DNA of 64,000 bases from Theristus sp. LFF4_11 (Eukaryota > Nematoda > Chromadorea > Monhysterida > Xyalidae): the NCBI GenBank assembly GCA_030248135.1, contig JASANC010002349.1:1-64000 (forward strand), given 5' to 3'. Made by a program: the position numbers and the translations under genes. Within the stretch, counting starts at the first letter, position 1. Each line of letters opens with the position of its first letter. The notes beneath the pieces were generated by a model. The model had not been told where the DNA came from. It did not search any database and saw only the letters and a list, made by a program, of their open reading frames with translations. Shown here in pieces: positions 1-12,017 of this stretch.

Positions 1-390
1 GTGCATTTTTTCAAATTTTTTTGTGTGGGGGGGGTCCACCCCCCCCCACCCCCCATGAGTAATTTTTCGTACTTTGAAGGAAAAACGCTAAATTTTGCTG
101 CAAAATCGTTGAAATTACAATGAAGATGGTCAAGTTATCATATATTCAGCTTATATTATGGACTTTATGGACAAAAAATCATGATTTTCGAAAAAAATTT
201 TAGGGTGTACGGAAAATTTTGGGGGGGGGTCTCCGCCAGACAAAATTTCATGGGGGGTGTGGTGTGGGGGGTGTCGGCCAAATCTTCGAGGGGGGGTCCG
301 ATGGGGGGGGTGCCCGGTTTTAGGGGGGGTGGCACGGTGCCCCCCCCCCACCCCCCTTCCCACCCGACGGTCTCTGGTGCTCTGGGTTTG
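1..390. repeat. Poly-G/poly-C foldback element, one arm
   Basis: This is one arm of the repeat found in full as a palindrome at about 9286-10030. Shared unique landmarks are the AT-rich block at 70-220, containing a 'gatggtcaagttatcatata' string, and a 'ctccgccagacaaaatttca' string near 230-250. It then runs into homopolymeric G and C tracts to about 380. It is cut by the window edge. Open frames here are homopolymer artefacts rich in Gly and Pro. Confidence 0.8.
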
Positions 391-1377
391 CCTACTTTAT
401 TCAAAAAGCGTGAAATAAAACGCGCTCCATAAACGGATTTGGAAAAATAAATTGTTTATCTTGATTTACAAATGTTTGGTTGTAGCCGATAGAACGAGAA
501 ACGGAAACATTTGTTTACAGAAAACATTATTTTGATTTGATTTGAAAATTAGTAGGTGAAACGGAACTGATAAGTTTAGTTTTTATGAGGAAATTCGTGA
601 AAAGCGACTGCAATACTGATGGGGCCACGGCCCACTTCTGGATTTGACTTGTCGGTGTTTGCTATGAAAAACTTTAATACCTCTGTCACAACGGCCGAGT
701 TTGAAAAACAAAATAATTTGAGCTCACGACGATGCCAGGATTCAACGGCCACAAAAAAATGGCCAATCAGCAAACGCAGCTTTTGATCCGGTAATAAAAG
801 ATGCAAGCATTAATACTCATCCAAGCACGCAACATTTATGCAACACGGACTTGCTATTTGTGACCAAACGTCAGAAAAACAAAATGGTAACCACACAGAT
901 TGTCGTATAATGACTTCCAAAAACCACAGTTTTGCAGCAGAATTCGTAGATTGGAAAGTCTCTTTTTAAAAGACTGCAGACACCTGTTTCGATAGCGGAA
1001 CTCGAAACTAACGCACTTCTGACTGAACGGAACCGTAGATCCAAAATCACAAACGCCAATCAAAACAAGTATAAAACCTGCATAACTCTAAAAGCATGAA
1101 CAGTCAAAAAATCAGACAACTAAAAACAGACGGAAACATATACAACTATAATGAAACAAGCACGGCGAATCTTTAAAATCTCAATCACTTTTTGCCGTTT
1201 TACTCGCTGCCGTTTCCAAATCGCTGTCAGCAGCTATTTTTCGTTTTCTCCCACCATCTTGTCTCCTTACATTTTCACTTGCACTCTCCGCACGTTCATT
1301 GTTTTGTTTGTCACCGCCATTTTCGTCTGAATGCGAATCAGTACTCGGCTTGCATTTTGCCAGACCGGCCTTTGTTT
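391..1377. other. No recognisable gene, AT-rich sequence
   Basis: About 1 kb between the left-edge repeat and the candidate secreted-peptide gene. Open frames are short and none resembles a protein family. If the gp78 gene at 4.5-7.6 kb continues past its RING exon, its remaining exons should lie on the minus strand here or beyond the window edge. I found no CPTC RING half and no CUE-like segment. Confidence 0.4.
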
Positions 1378-1698
1378 TCAGGATGGCCAACTTTTTCGAA
1401 AGCAATCCACAGTTGCTCGGCATCGATCGTTGAGCACTGAGCAAAAGAAACACGGTGAAATATCAAGAATCCTTTATCAACACAGGATCAAATCAAACTA
1501 GACAAGTTTCGACAGCAATGTGCCGCTTTCGAGTCCCAAAGACTCACCGTGCGTGACCAAGGAGATCTGCAGTGTCGACGTTTCAGGGTCGGTGCCTTGG
1601 AATTGAACCCGCTTGGGACTCGGCTTTTCGAGTGCCATATTCAGCAAACAACTTGCAACAACAGCAAGCACCAAGCGAAAACTGCCCTGGACACGCAT
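1378..1698 (-). CDS. Possible short secreted peptide, two exons
   Basis: I do not recognise this gene. On the minus strand an ATG at 1698 opens a 50-codon frame with a typical signal peptide: MRVQG, then a hydrophobic run LVLAVVASCLLNMA, then a polar stretch ending in LQISLVTH. It ends at a strong donor (GTGAGT, exon 1698-1548, phase 1). The next clear acceptor (TTTGCTCAG) starts an exon at 1436 that reads in the matching phase for 18 codons and stops at 1378, giving about 69 aa with two Cys in the tail. In another phase the same downstream exon stays open for about 90 codons with a basic, nuclear-looking C-terminus (motif GGRKRK), so the partner exon or gene model may be different. Confidence 0.27.
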
Positions 1699-2250
1699 CA
1701 CTGAAAAATGGTAAACAACAGCAGTGAAATGAGATGGTGTGACTCGATGAAAAACTGCATTCAGCAGAGTTCGACGACACAAAAACGCTGCGCTTAAAAA
1801 CGCAGCCAATCAGCCGATCTGCTTCATGCAAGCCAATTTTTAGATAAGCATAACAATTTTTACCAGCAAGAACACAATCAACACCGTCATCGTAAACAAA
1901 CCAAGTCTCGCTTCGGTCAATCCTTCAGTGTCTGTTGCCCGTTGGTTGACACGCAAGAACTGGGACTGTTCCCTGACACACAAGAACTGGGACTGATCCC
2001 AGTTCTATACTTTACACCGTTTGAGTGACAGGACTTTATAAACGTAGCCTGGCATGCAGGCAGAGGCAGGCAGATGTTCCAAAAGCCGCAATCAACCTGA
2101 AGCAGATTCGTCTCGTCCTCATCGCCGGTCCTGATTTCGCACGATTGTGGCACGACAACGCTCGACGCTGTCAGTTGCCTTTTCATTTGCAATTCAGCCG
2201 CCGACTGCCGCTAATCGTCCGCTGTTGTCTGCAAGATCACGAGTCACGAC

Positions 2251-2416
2251 ATGATTCTGCTAATTTCCATTTGCACCGCACACGCACACACCCTTCCCGT
2301 TACACCACCCACGACCCGACGCATCGCCGCGACGACGGTTGCAATTGAGCCGGAAGACGCGTCGTTGCCGTTCTCGTGGCCGTCTGCGGCCGGTGGCAAG
2401 CGTCTCCTCCTGTCCT
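2251..2416 (+). CDS. Possible 5' fragment of a secreted precursor, cut by a transposon
   Basis: The frame begins MILLISICTAHAHTLP, a short hydrophobic signal-like start, and continues for about 55 codons with a GGKR motif that would be a dibasic amidation-type cleavage site in a neuropeptide precursor. It then runs straight into the TAGGGTTAGGG terminus of a hAT-like element at 2417. No downstream exon was found. It could equally be a chance frame, so treat it as weak. Confidence 0.15.
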
Positions 2417-2990
2417 TAGGGTTAGGGAAAAATCCGAATTTTTTTACAAGTTAAGTTTGTTTGAAGCGTCTCGTCGAGCTGAGTTCAGCTAGACCCTTTT
2501 CAGAACGATCCGGAAAACTATAAGAGCGAAAATCGTGTTTTATTGAAATTATGTCTATTTCATGGAGGGAAAGTTGCATTTTCAACAGTAAAACAGGACA
2601 GTTTTTGACGTGTACTTAACTATTGAACCGTTCTTAGTTGTTCCTCTTTAGAAAATTACCAAAATTTGACTGTGTTCAAAAATTCCTGTTTGCTGTAGCT
2701 AAGTCGGCAACCCCTGTCGACCCGGTCGCCCCCTCCCCAAGACACTTGCTTTCAGGTTCAACCAGCTATGCTATCTGCCAAATGGAGAGAGCCCACTCTT
2801 CAAATAATCGTATCGAAAACACGTACCATGATTTCGCGATTACGTTGCGGGCAACTGACAGACGCAAGTTTCACACGTTAGTTTAGCTTAGCACGCAAGT
2901 TTTAACATGCGGCCATGGAGTTATCGGGTGTCTGAAAAACGGTCGTGTGGTGTGGTATTGACCAACACCTCCTCTCCAACGACTGTTGCT
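2417..2990 (+). mobile_element. hAT-like element, family C, 3'-truncated copy
   Basis: Starts with the terminal motif TAGGGTTAGGG and matches the reverse complement of the complete copy at 50594-51633 over several hundred bases. Shared landmarks are the stretch around 'gtcgacccggtcgccccc' near 2720 and the block near 2820-2960. The match stops near 2990 before the second terminal repeat, so this copy is truncated and non-autonomous. Confidence 0.8.
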
Positions 2991-3854
2991 GCTGCTGTCC
3001 TCACTCATTTTGACGTCTCCGCTCAATTTGCGATGCGAAATGTGATCCTGCGTAAAAATGTTTTAATGCTTCTTTTTTTGGCGTGAAAAAAGGGTTAAAA
3101 CCGGTTTTTTTTTGGGAAAAAAACGTTTTTTTGTGCTATCCGTGAATTGGAGTCGACCACAATTTCTAGCTCTCTGTTGTCATCGTTCATTCGTTCATAA
3201 TGGCGGTTGTCGAGTTGCAGCCGCCATCTTCGTCATCACCAGCCTCGGCAATTCTGAAAAAAAACTCCATTCAGCTAAAAAACAACATAGTTGGAACGAA
3301 GCACATTGATAAACAAGCACTATCCGTGGAGTCGTGCGTGGTGGATGAGTGATTGAGGAGGCGAAGAGATGCGGTCAGCGTCAGATTCTTGGTGTTATTT
3401 GCAATGCGATGCGAAATGTCACATTGAGTCCCGTGCTCAGTTCATTCTGAAATTTTTGAAATGTAGTTTCATTTTGTTTTGATTCTGAACAGGCCGTGCT
3501 GATCTTTGATCTGTTTTGTGAGCACTACAGCACGTGTCATAACATGAGAAAAGAGAAAGACTAAACAGAGAAAGACTTGCAACAATTATCTGACACAAAG
3601 ACAAAACTGAGCCGTCGGCCGCATGAAAACAAACAATGCCGTTAAAAAGTAAGGAAAGTGACTCGACACAAAAACTAACCCACGCCACGCCCTTCGTACA
3701 ACTTTGGGTTCTTTACCAGATGACGATCCTCGCAGCCAGCCCAGCCAAACCAAAAAGCAACAACGTCGTCCAAAAGCATATTTGTTATTTGCATATTCAG
3801 TTTCATTCCTAGTTTCAAAGAAAAACGACGTTTCATCACTCCTTGCGTTGTACC
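2991..3854. other. No recognisable gene
   Basis: Intergenic or intronic sequence between two transposon fragments. Minus-strand frames between 3437 and 3870 lack family motifs and splice support. This could be an intron of the gp78 gene, whose later exons are missing. Confidence 0.35.
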
Positions 3855-4345
3855 TAGGGTTGTCAAACAAAAATCAAAATTTTTAAAAAAAAAGTGATTA
3901 AAAAAAACAAAAATGCCGATTTTTTTTAAAAAAATTCGAAAAATTGTCTTCTAATATGCTCTGAAAACCTCAATTTTTGGCACAATTTTTCGAAAGTTCA
4001 ACAAAAATTTTCTTTGATATTACTGTAAACCTTTTAGCAGTCGATTTTGGACCGTTTTACTGACTGATTTCAGGTTTATACAACATCTGCGATTAAGTTT
4101 TTGAGCGTCCCAAAGGTTGGCTTACCATTTCCGATGCAGATAAGCTGACGATTCGCCTGCAATTCCAAATTTGAGCGTCCAAGCTGCTCCGTTTGCAATC
4201 GTTCGTTGTCTGGTTGCCGTTTCGTGTCCTGCCGTGGCGACACATCATCAATTTGATCGAATTTCCCGGGGCCGGTATGTGTATTTTCACTTGGGCTGGA
4301 GACAATAAGTGACGTTTTGGGGGTCAAACACTAGAAGAGGCATTG
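3855..4345 (+). mobile_element. hAT MITE, family B, truncated copy
   Basis: Starts at TAGGGTTGTCAAACAAAAAT, the family B terminus, and follows the complete copy at 15188-15910 for roughly 490 bp, including the 'agcgtcccaaag' and 'gtgacgtttt' landmarks. It then diverges at about 4345 without a right terminus. It is more diverged than the copies at 7768 and 15188. Confidence 0.75.
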
Positions 4346-4514
4346 GTAGAAAGTCCTGGTACATCTCTGGTTACAAGACGGTACCCAGGTTGTGACCCGT
4401 CATTGATTATTTAAAGCTTGTAAAAATGTTTTTCGTTACCAAATGTGGCAAGCACAGCCAAAAATTTTCGGATATTCTAGTGTAACCGTGTGCCGACGTA
4501 AGCTCTGCAGCGAC

Positions 4515-7500
4515 CTGTGAAACAAATGATCACACGGCAAGCGGCGGGCGGAGTCGAGTGGATCCCAGCAGATGGCGCACGTGTCCTCCACGTTTGAAAG
4601 CTCATCAGCAGCCACCGGCGGATAGCTCAATTGAAAGCTATCATTTTGCTGTCGCTCAGGTTTTCATTGAAAAATACAATCATTTTTGCGCCAATCAAGG
4701 ATATTTTCATCAATTCCACCAGTAAAGAGTTCTGGCTGAGCTGATGAATGAGCAGTGTTGCCAACATGCCACTTACTGTTGATCCATGTGTGCAAGAATT
4801 CGGCGAAAATTGCGATGTCGCTTCCAGCGTTTGTCGAGCTGTTGAAATGTTTGACGCAACTGCATCAACACAACGAGACTCGCCATTGACAGAATTATGT
4901 TGCCCCAAACCTGCAAACGAAACGCCCATTCAAAGCATCGAAATGAACCGAACACGGCACTTAGACATTGAAAAAGTCTAATGGCACATATTGATACTGT
5001 TGATGTGTTGTGTTCACTGTGATTGGTGTGTATTTCCTGTATAACCAGTGCATTATAGTTTTATGAAGGACTTTTGCAACAATAAACAAGCTGCTCAGCT
5101 TCCTTGCTCCATACTCATACATACTGAGCTAAACCAAGCAGCGGCAATGAATTCTACGATCAATGATACGCAGTAGCAGTATTTCCGAAAGGCACACAAC
5201 AAAATAACAAAAACGACTGAAACAGCGGTAAAAGAAAGATCTTTTCACGGGTTTTGACTTGTTGTGTTTTCCGCGAACTGTGCTAAATGACTTGATTTTC
5301 TGTCGCCCTTGAATATAGCATTTGTTTTTTGCATGAAAAACTATAAAAACCGATTTTAAAAGCACAACGTTTTTGCGATTCGCAAGCGGCAACAAACTAA
5401 CGAGCATGTGCGCATGATGGACGAGCTCGATGACGAGCAGCACAATCTCAAAGTGCAGTTCCATGTAGTAGGCGAACGCGCAACGACGCTCAGAGCGCTC
5501 GCGGCCTGCGTCGTACAGACACAGCGAGTAACGGCAGACGCAGTACGACGATCGCACCAGCAGCGACAGCGACTGCGAGCCAAAACTCATATCACCACAA
5601 CTATTGGCGTTGCGTTTGGTTATGCGTCTCAGTGCTCGCACAGATACGCGAACAGTTTCCTGCGTGACGCGGCAACTCAAAATTGGGGGGGGGAGTGACC
5701 CAGATCCAAGTAGGGTTAGGGGAACATCCGGTTTTTTAAACTAAATTGAATTAAATTTTCGCGTCAAGCTAAAACTGATTTCTCTTTTCACGTCTGCAGA
5801 ACGTTCGCAGAACCAAAAGAAAATACGATAACAATTTCGTTTCGTGAACGAGTGAACGTGTGATTGGATTGACCACAAAAAACATGCTTGTTCAAAGACA
5901 TGCTTAACCGCAATAACAAACGGACTCAAGCGACGTGATGTTTCTAACAACTGGAGCGTCTGGCATGTAACGTACATCAGCAGCCAAGAACGCGCCGTAG
6001 CCAGCGCCAAAACGTACGCCAACGAAGGCAGCCAGTGTGAACATCAGCAGCGATGCGCTACAGCTGAGCAGCATCAACGCAAGAACGCGCACTTGCTGTG
6101 AACGGCCGTTGTCTGGCGTCGTCGCTGACATCTGCCAGTGACATCAAACAAACGCATCATACAAACGCTTTTACTGCAGTTTCAAGAAACCGTCAACACA
6201 CAGCTCGGCTCGCTATCGTCAGAATAACGCTTTAGACACAATATCACTGTTGGTTTCATTTATTATCTGTTTTGGTTCTGCGATTCAATTCGCTTGTAGA
6301 CATCGAAAAGTAATTAGATCCATGTTTTATGAGACAATTTAAAATGCACAGTGACTCGGAAATGTGAAATCTCAGAGACTCGGGTCACCTCAGCACGCTT
6401 CAATTGCCGTGCAATACATGAAATTGAGTTTCTACGCTATCATGCACTCATTGAACCGCAGAACCACGAAAAAGATATTACTTTTTACATTTATAAACAA
6501 AAAATACTGACGTATTTGAAACGGTCCTGCGCAAGAGTGGTGAGCAAGTGAAACAGCGCAACAAACATAAACCACAACGCCCACAGCATCACTTCGTCAA
6601 TGTACACGGCATTCAGAATTCCAAAGACGAACACAAACTTTTGAAACATGAACCTGCACAAACGGTCTTGCAGCTGCTGAAAATTGAATTAAAGTTGATG
6701 ATGGGCGATTCTAGCTGTAATTGTGTGTAATTATACGTGATATACTATATAATGTGATCCTTTTTCTTGTAATCTTGGTTGTTCTCCAGTCCAGTAAATC
6801 GCCACTCTCTCGCTACTTGAAGTTTAAGTCGAATAAAAATTATTTTGCAGATGCGTAAGCGTAACAGACTGATCGTTGATGACGAAAACTTTGAAACTGT
6901 GATGGAAAGAAAATGAAAAAGCGAAATTTTTCAGTAATAAAATAGTGTACTTCTGCATTAAAAATTTCATTCATTTCATTTTCATTCTAAAATAACACTA
7001 TTTCCCTGTGAGTAAAAATAAACAAATCTACCTGTGTCTCTGACGAGCGCAACCTTCCAAACACCAACCAACACAGAAAACTGCCGGTGCTTGCCACAAG
7101 GCAACAGAACGAATTTATCAATACCTAAGAAGCGATCAAAATTTACATGAGATGCACAGCGTTCGTATTTTTTTAAGTTCAAAAAATCGTTTAGAAATCG
7201 GGAGTTTTTAAATTAAAGGTTTTTAATCAATTACAAACAAATTTTACCCACCAAAACTGTACTTTTCAAGCCAAGTCAACAAAAAGCTTATTATTTTTAA
7301 CATGCACAGTTGATCATGCCCTGCAAATAATTGTTAAAAGCGGCCGCCATCAAAAACTCTTGAATACCCACCCAAGTAGTCGACTGATCAGTGACTGTGT
7401 AATAGAAGATTCGTAGCACATGCGAATGCAGGAGCCATCGTTTTGTTGGCTCACTCAAATACTCGGTGTCATTGTGATTACGCTCAAGCAGCTGTTGATT

Positions 7501-7638
7501 CCACAGTGCATCAGTGTTCACAACATTGTACGCCCGCCACAGCACAATGCACATCAACACTGCACTAAACACCGCGTAGCAGCGCACAGTTGGAACCGGA
7601 AACCGACGCAACCAGTTTAGATCAAGAATTGTCGGCAT
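4515..7638 (-). CDS. AMFR: AMFR/gp78 ER membrane RING E3 ligase, N-terminal part
   Basis: This encodes the multi-pass ER membrane ubiquitin ligase of ER-associated degradation (AMFR/gp78). Read on the minus strand, the exons are: start at 7638 (MPTILDLNWLRRFPVPTVRC, matching the human LERFPWPSLRTY start); 6676-6512 (FVFVFGILN, DEVMLWALWF, DRFKY); 6131-5976 (RVLALMLLSC); 5572-5402 (YYMELHFEIVLLVIELVHHA); 4910-4777 (VWGNIILSMASLVVLMQLR, then a basic helix); and 4625-4515 (RING start, TCAICWDPLDSARRLPCDH). The phases from 6676 to 4515 all match. The RING exon ends after LFH at a weak CAG/GTCGCT donor, so the second RING half, the CUE domain and the p97-binding tail are not in view. The exon joining the start to 6676 is unresolved; a candidate lies near 6880-6800. 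The loss could mean a long intron, an assembly break or a truncated gene. Confidence 0.85.
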
Positions 7639-7767
7639 TTTGTTTTTTCTCCTGCAATATGAGACGGACGGACACATCAGCACGCCACGCAAGGGTCGAG
7701 ATAGGGGTGTTAGGATCAGTACCGAACAGTACCGAAGACGTGGGGGTGGGGGGGGGTACCCGTACAC

Positions 7768-8305
7768 TAGGGTTGTTAAACAAAAATGAAAATTTAAAAA
7801 AGTGATTAAAAAAACAAAAATACCAATTTTTTTCAAAAACATTCGAAAAATTTTCCTCTAATATGCTCTGAAAACCTCAATTTTAGCACAATTTTTCAAA
7901 AGTTCAACAAAAATTTTCTTTGATTATACCTCGTAAAACCTTTAGCAGTCGATTTTGGTTGGACCGTTTTACCGACTGATTTTAGGCTTCGACAACACCT
8001 GCGATAAGTTTTTGAGCGTCCCAAAGCTTGGCCTACCATTTCCGAATTCCGATGCAGATAAGGTGACGATTCGCCTCGCAGAGCGTCCGATTGTGCTCGC
8101 TGCTCCGTTTGCAAGCGCTACGTTGTCTGGTTGCTGCTTCGTGTCGTGTCGTCGCGACACCATCAGAAGAATTGATCGAATTTCAAGGCGGTATGTTGGT
8201 CTTCACTTTAGCATTAGTTTATCTGGGGACAATTAGTGACGTTTTGGAGGTCAAAACACAAGAAGAGGCATGGTGACGGTTTGGAAAAGGGGTAATTGAG
8301 GTCAG
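7768..8305 (+). mobile_element. hAT MITE, family B, truncated copy
   Basis: Starts with TAGGGTTGTTAAACAAAAAT and matches the complete copy at 15188 almost base for base up to 'ggtaattgaggtca' near 8302. The final ~190 bp with the second terminal repeat is missing; the join goes straight into G-rich repeat sequence. Confidence 0.8.
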
Positions 8306-8850
8306 TAGCGAAAGCGGGACCTCGGGTGAGGGGGGGTGTTTGCCTAATTTTAGAGGGGGGGGTCAAGTGCCTTCTCGGTGAGGGGGGGGGTCATAGTTGT
8401 TCCAGAGCCGAGGGGTTGGGGTTGGGGGGGCCGATATAGATAGCTGGAGCAAATTTTCCAGATAGATAGATAGCTTGAAAATTTTGGGGGGGGCCGCGGG
8501 GGGGCCATTTGACTTTGGGGGGGGCCGGTCAAAATTTTGAAATTTGATAGATAGATAGCTAAAACGCTAAAATACTATAAAACCAGCAAAATAATGCTAA
8601 AAATACACTAAAAATCATGTATAAATGCATATTTTACCTAAAATTAGCGAAATTTTCAAGAATTACAAGCAAAAATGGTCAATTTTGGTCAAAAATTGAC
8701 TCATTTTATGTCTTCGAAGACAAATTTTTAAAGATAGATAGCTGGCTGAGAAATTTTTTTAGATAGATAATAGCTGAGCCGAAAAAACCTGTCTGATAGA
8801 GATAGATTCGAAAATTTTTTGAGGGGGGGCCGGTGTGGGTCAGTACCGTC
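8306..8850. repeat. G-tract and GATA microsatellite repeat (family D)
   Basis: Poly-G tracts alternate with gatagata runs ('gatatagatagctggagcaaattttcc' type landmarks). Related copies lie at about 13615-13670, 16440-16575 (inside the microprotein intron) and 47355-47480. No coding potential. Confidence 0.7.
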
Positions 8851-8854
8851 GTAA

Positions 8855-8950
8855 TGCATCATTATTAAAACAGCTGCATCTGCAGTTCCGGTGCTCCTCC
8901 TCCATAACACAGGAAAGAAAAAAATGCAAAAACTAAATTGATCATTTTCA
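8855..8950 (-). repeat. Paralogous empty site of the hAT MITE at 15188
   Basis: On the minus strand this segment reads as the two flanks of the 15188-15910 MITE joined together, with a single TTCCTGTG (plus-strand CACAGGAA at 8908-8915). At 15180-15918 the same 8-mer is present on both sides of the insertion. This fixes the element boundaries and the 8-bp target site duplication. Confidence 0.85.
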
Positions 8951-9060
8951 CCTTATCAAAAAGGCTTGGCTTAGGATTAGGATTAGGTTTAGGATTAGGA
9001 ACCTACAACGACTCATCACAAGCAACCTCAGATCAAAAATCAAAAAAATCACTTTTAAGA
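8951..9060 (+). repeat. Degenerate GGATTA/TTAGGA hexamer repeat and shared flank
   Basis: A short run of TTAGGA-like hexamers (8964-9000) follows AGGCTTGGC. The same unit with its flanks recurs at 14993-15100 and, inverted, at 14843-14900. It resembles telomeric hexamers but is imperfect and embedded in a dispersed repeat, so it is most likely internal. Confidence 0.6.
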
Positions 9061-9089
9061 ATGTATACAAATCGCGGGCCCAAAACAAT

Positions 9090-10035
9090 TTTCGAAGGGG
9101 GGGGGTATGGTGCAGTACCGTGGGCGGGGGGGGGTGGGGGGGGGTACACCCCCCCCAGGGCACCCGAGACCGTCGGGTGGGGGGGGGTGGGGGGGCACCG
9201 TGCCACCCCCCCCCAAAAACCGGGCACCCCCCCCCATCGTACCCCCCCCCCCTCGAAAATTTGGCCGACACCCCCCCCCCACCCCCCCATGAAATTTTGT
9301 CTGGCGGACCCCCCCCCCCCCCAAAATTTTCTGCACACCCTAAATTTTTTTTCGAAAATCATGATTTTTTGTCTATAAAGTCCATAATATAAGCTGAATA
9401 TATGATAACTTGACCATCTTCATTGTAATTTCAAAGATTTTGCAGCAAAATTTAGCGTTTTTCCTTTCAAATTTAAGCGAAAAAATTTCATGGGGGGTGG
9501 GGGGGGGTGGACCCCTCCCCACAGAAAATTTTGAAAAAATGCACCCCCCCCATGGGACCCCCCTGGGGGGGGGGGTCCCACGTTACCATAGGTTGGACCC
9601 CCCCCCTCACTTTTTGGTCGGCACCCCCCCCCACGGTACCATACCCCCCCCTCGAAAATTTTTTTGGGCCCACGGTACTGGTATGGTGCCGTGGGGGGGG
9701 GGGGTGCCGACCAAAAAGTGAGGGGGGGTCCAACCTATGGTAACGTGGGACCCCCCCATGGGGGGTGCATTTTTTCAAAATTTTCTGTGGGGGGGGACCA
9801 CCCCCCCCACCCCCCCCATGATAATTTTTCGCTTAAATTTTGAAGGAAAAACGCTAAATTTTGCTGCAAAATCGTTGAAATTACAATGAAGATGGTCAAG
9901 TTATCATATATTCAGCTTATATTATGGACTTTATAGACAAAAAATCATGATTTCGAAAAAATTTTTAGGGTGTACGGAAAATTTTGGGGGGGGGGGGTCT
10001 CCGCCAGACAAAATTTCATGGGGGGTGTGGGGCGT
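9090..10035. mobile_element. Long-palindrome foldback element with poly-G/C tracts
   Basis: A near-perfect inverted repeat: about 9286-9655 is the reverse complement of about 9665-10030, centred near 9658. The arms carry homopolymeric G/C runs and one AT-rich block each. Left of the palindrome (9090-9290) lies more of the same family, also seen at 260-390 and 14650-14850. There is no transposase-like frame, so it is a non-autonomous foldback element or a tail-to-tail duplication. Confidence 0.75.
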
Positions 10036-11506
10036 GCGCCTACAACTTTAAACGGCGCAGCGCAGCTCCCCTCCCGTCTTGATAGATCAGGCAACATAAG
10101 AAAATTGGACTACGACTGGGAGTTTACCCGATATTTCTGTTTGGCTAGGTTTTTCCTTTGTTTCTGCTTGTTTTTTGCATTTTTATTCAATGGATTGAAG
10201 CAGAAAACTCGTTCTTTGTTTTTTTACCATTCATGTCCACGACGACGACGGCAGTGCATTTCTGATTGCATTGCAGTCCCAGTGCAGGTGAAATTTTATC
10301 CGGTTAATTGGTTGTGTGGTCAATGTCAACTTGTCAATAAATTTGTGGCTGAGCTGATCAAACACAACACACACGGCGAAAGTCAGAAGAGGAAGATCGA
10401 CAGAAAGCAGCCACAACAAGATTTGAAAAGTGTTTAATTTTTGCACAGACTCAAATTTTAAATGCAAATATATATAAATTGATCGAAGTTGACAGCGATT
10501 CATATTCCGAAGATCGAATCGAAGAATACAAATTGAAACAACTTTTCAGTCTAACAATTAAAAACTGTTGTGGAAATTGGAAAATGAGCATTGTCTCAGG
10601 TAGCGTGTTTGTTGATTGATTCAACGCCTGCCGACTCAATGCCTGTATTTCAATTCACAATCAAATTCGAAACGCCAATATGGTGTCAATGAAAAACAAC
10701 AAATCTTGAACAAAATAACAAATCTGCCAAACGGCAAATAAACTGGAATTCAATCGCATCGGTGCCGTTTGTATCGCGTCGGCAGAGTCGCGTGACAGGT
10801 CAGCTGACAAGCACAAGACACATGTCGTGAAACGCACAAACAGCCAACACACAACTTCGCCCAGATCTCGATTTCCTCGGCCGATTTTGACGATCGACGG
10901 CTCAATCAACTCATCAGAACATCCGGAACACAATGATCTGTCGTATGTTGTTTGTTTTTGTTTCATTCAACATTGGTTGGAGTGCAATAAAAAAATTCTG
11001 AAAAAACAACACACGAATTTATTGTGATTTTTTTCGATTTGCAAAAAACCGTGGGTAAAAATCAACCAGAAACGACACATCGTGTTCTGGATGCTCTGCT
11101 GAGTTGATTGACCCATCGATCGTCGAAATCGGTCAAGCACAGCGCCGGTAGTGCTGCGTGACAGGTCGGCGCACGCACGCGACACACGTTGAGACGCGCC
11201 GACTGTCAACAAAAACCGTCAACCAGCTCATGATTACCCTGGCCAACTTTAGTCTTTAATGATCCTTGACTCAGTCATCTCAGCAGAATATTCGGAACAC
11301 AATGAGGTGTGGTTTGTGGTTGGGCTTCACGGTTCTCTGAAAATCCCAGAAATCACAAATCACAATAAATTGGGTGTGTTGTGTTTTTTCATAAATTTTT
11401 TTATTGCACACCAACCAATGCTGAAAGAAACAAAAACCAACAACATTTTCACTATTTGGCCGTGTTCCAATTCGTCTTTTGGTACGTACGGTCTTTTGTC
11501 TATGAT
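10036..11506. repeat. Intergenic sequence with a diverged triplicated module
   Basis: No gene recognised. About 10800-11030, 11030-11200 (inverted) and 11230-11450 share short blocks such as 'cggaacacaatga', 'caccaaccaatg'-like and 'gcaataaaaaaatt'-like strings, pointing to an old local duplication. Frames crossing these blocks lack family motifs. Confidence 0.4.
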
Positions 11507-12017
11507 TTAAAGGCTCGCGAAGCCTAAAGGCCCATTCATGCAAGCGCGCGCTGACGCGCGCTGACGAGCTTCATCATGAATGATGAAGCGACGTGAAGTG
11601 AAGCCCTGCTTTGTTTTGGGAATTTTATCCATTCACGGACGCGCGCGCTGAAGCGCGCTGACGCGCTTCATCATGAATGATGAAGCGGCCTGAAGTGAAG
11701 CTGCGTCAGCCGCTGCGGCTTTTTAGGTTTTTTGCCCATTCACGAACGCGCGCGCTGAAGCGCGCTGACGAGCTTCATCGTGAATGATGAAATGAAGCTG
11801 CGTCAGCCGCTGCGGCTTTTGATGTCCGGACCCCAAATGCCGCAGCGGCTTGTCTGAAAAATGAAACGTATTTGCATAATTTCTGCGCTTTCAATTGTGA
11901 TAGATGCAGACCAAAAAGGGAATGAATTTAATTGTGGTATAATTAAATTAATTGAGGAATACAGTAAGTTTTATTGTGCTGCGTTTGTGAAAGAAACCAA
12001 TGGATAAAAACGATAAA

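Noticed and set aside
1181..1453. 90-codon minus-strand basic C-terminus
   Set aside because: Composition is suggestive but no in-phase upstream exon was found, so it is mentioned only as an alternative reading.
5129..5680. A 183-codon minus-strand frame
   Set aside because: Only its middle part (5402-5572) is a gp78 exon; the rest is intron read-through.
8951..9000. Telomere repeat
   Set aside because: The hexamers are imperfect, short and part of a dispersed repeat with copies at 14.8 and 15.0 kb.
9033..9392. Long overlapping frames on both strands at 9.0-9.8 kb
   Set aside because: They come from poly-G/poly-C tracts inside foldback arms (Pro- and Gly-only stretches), so they are not genes.
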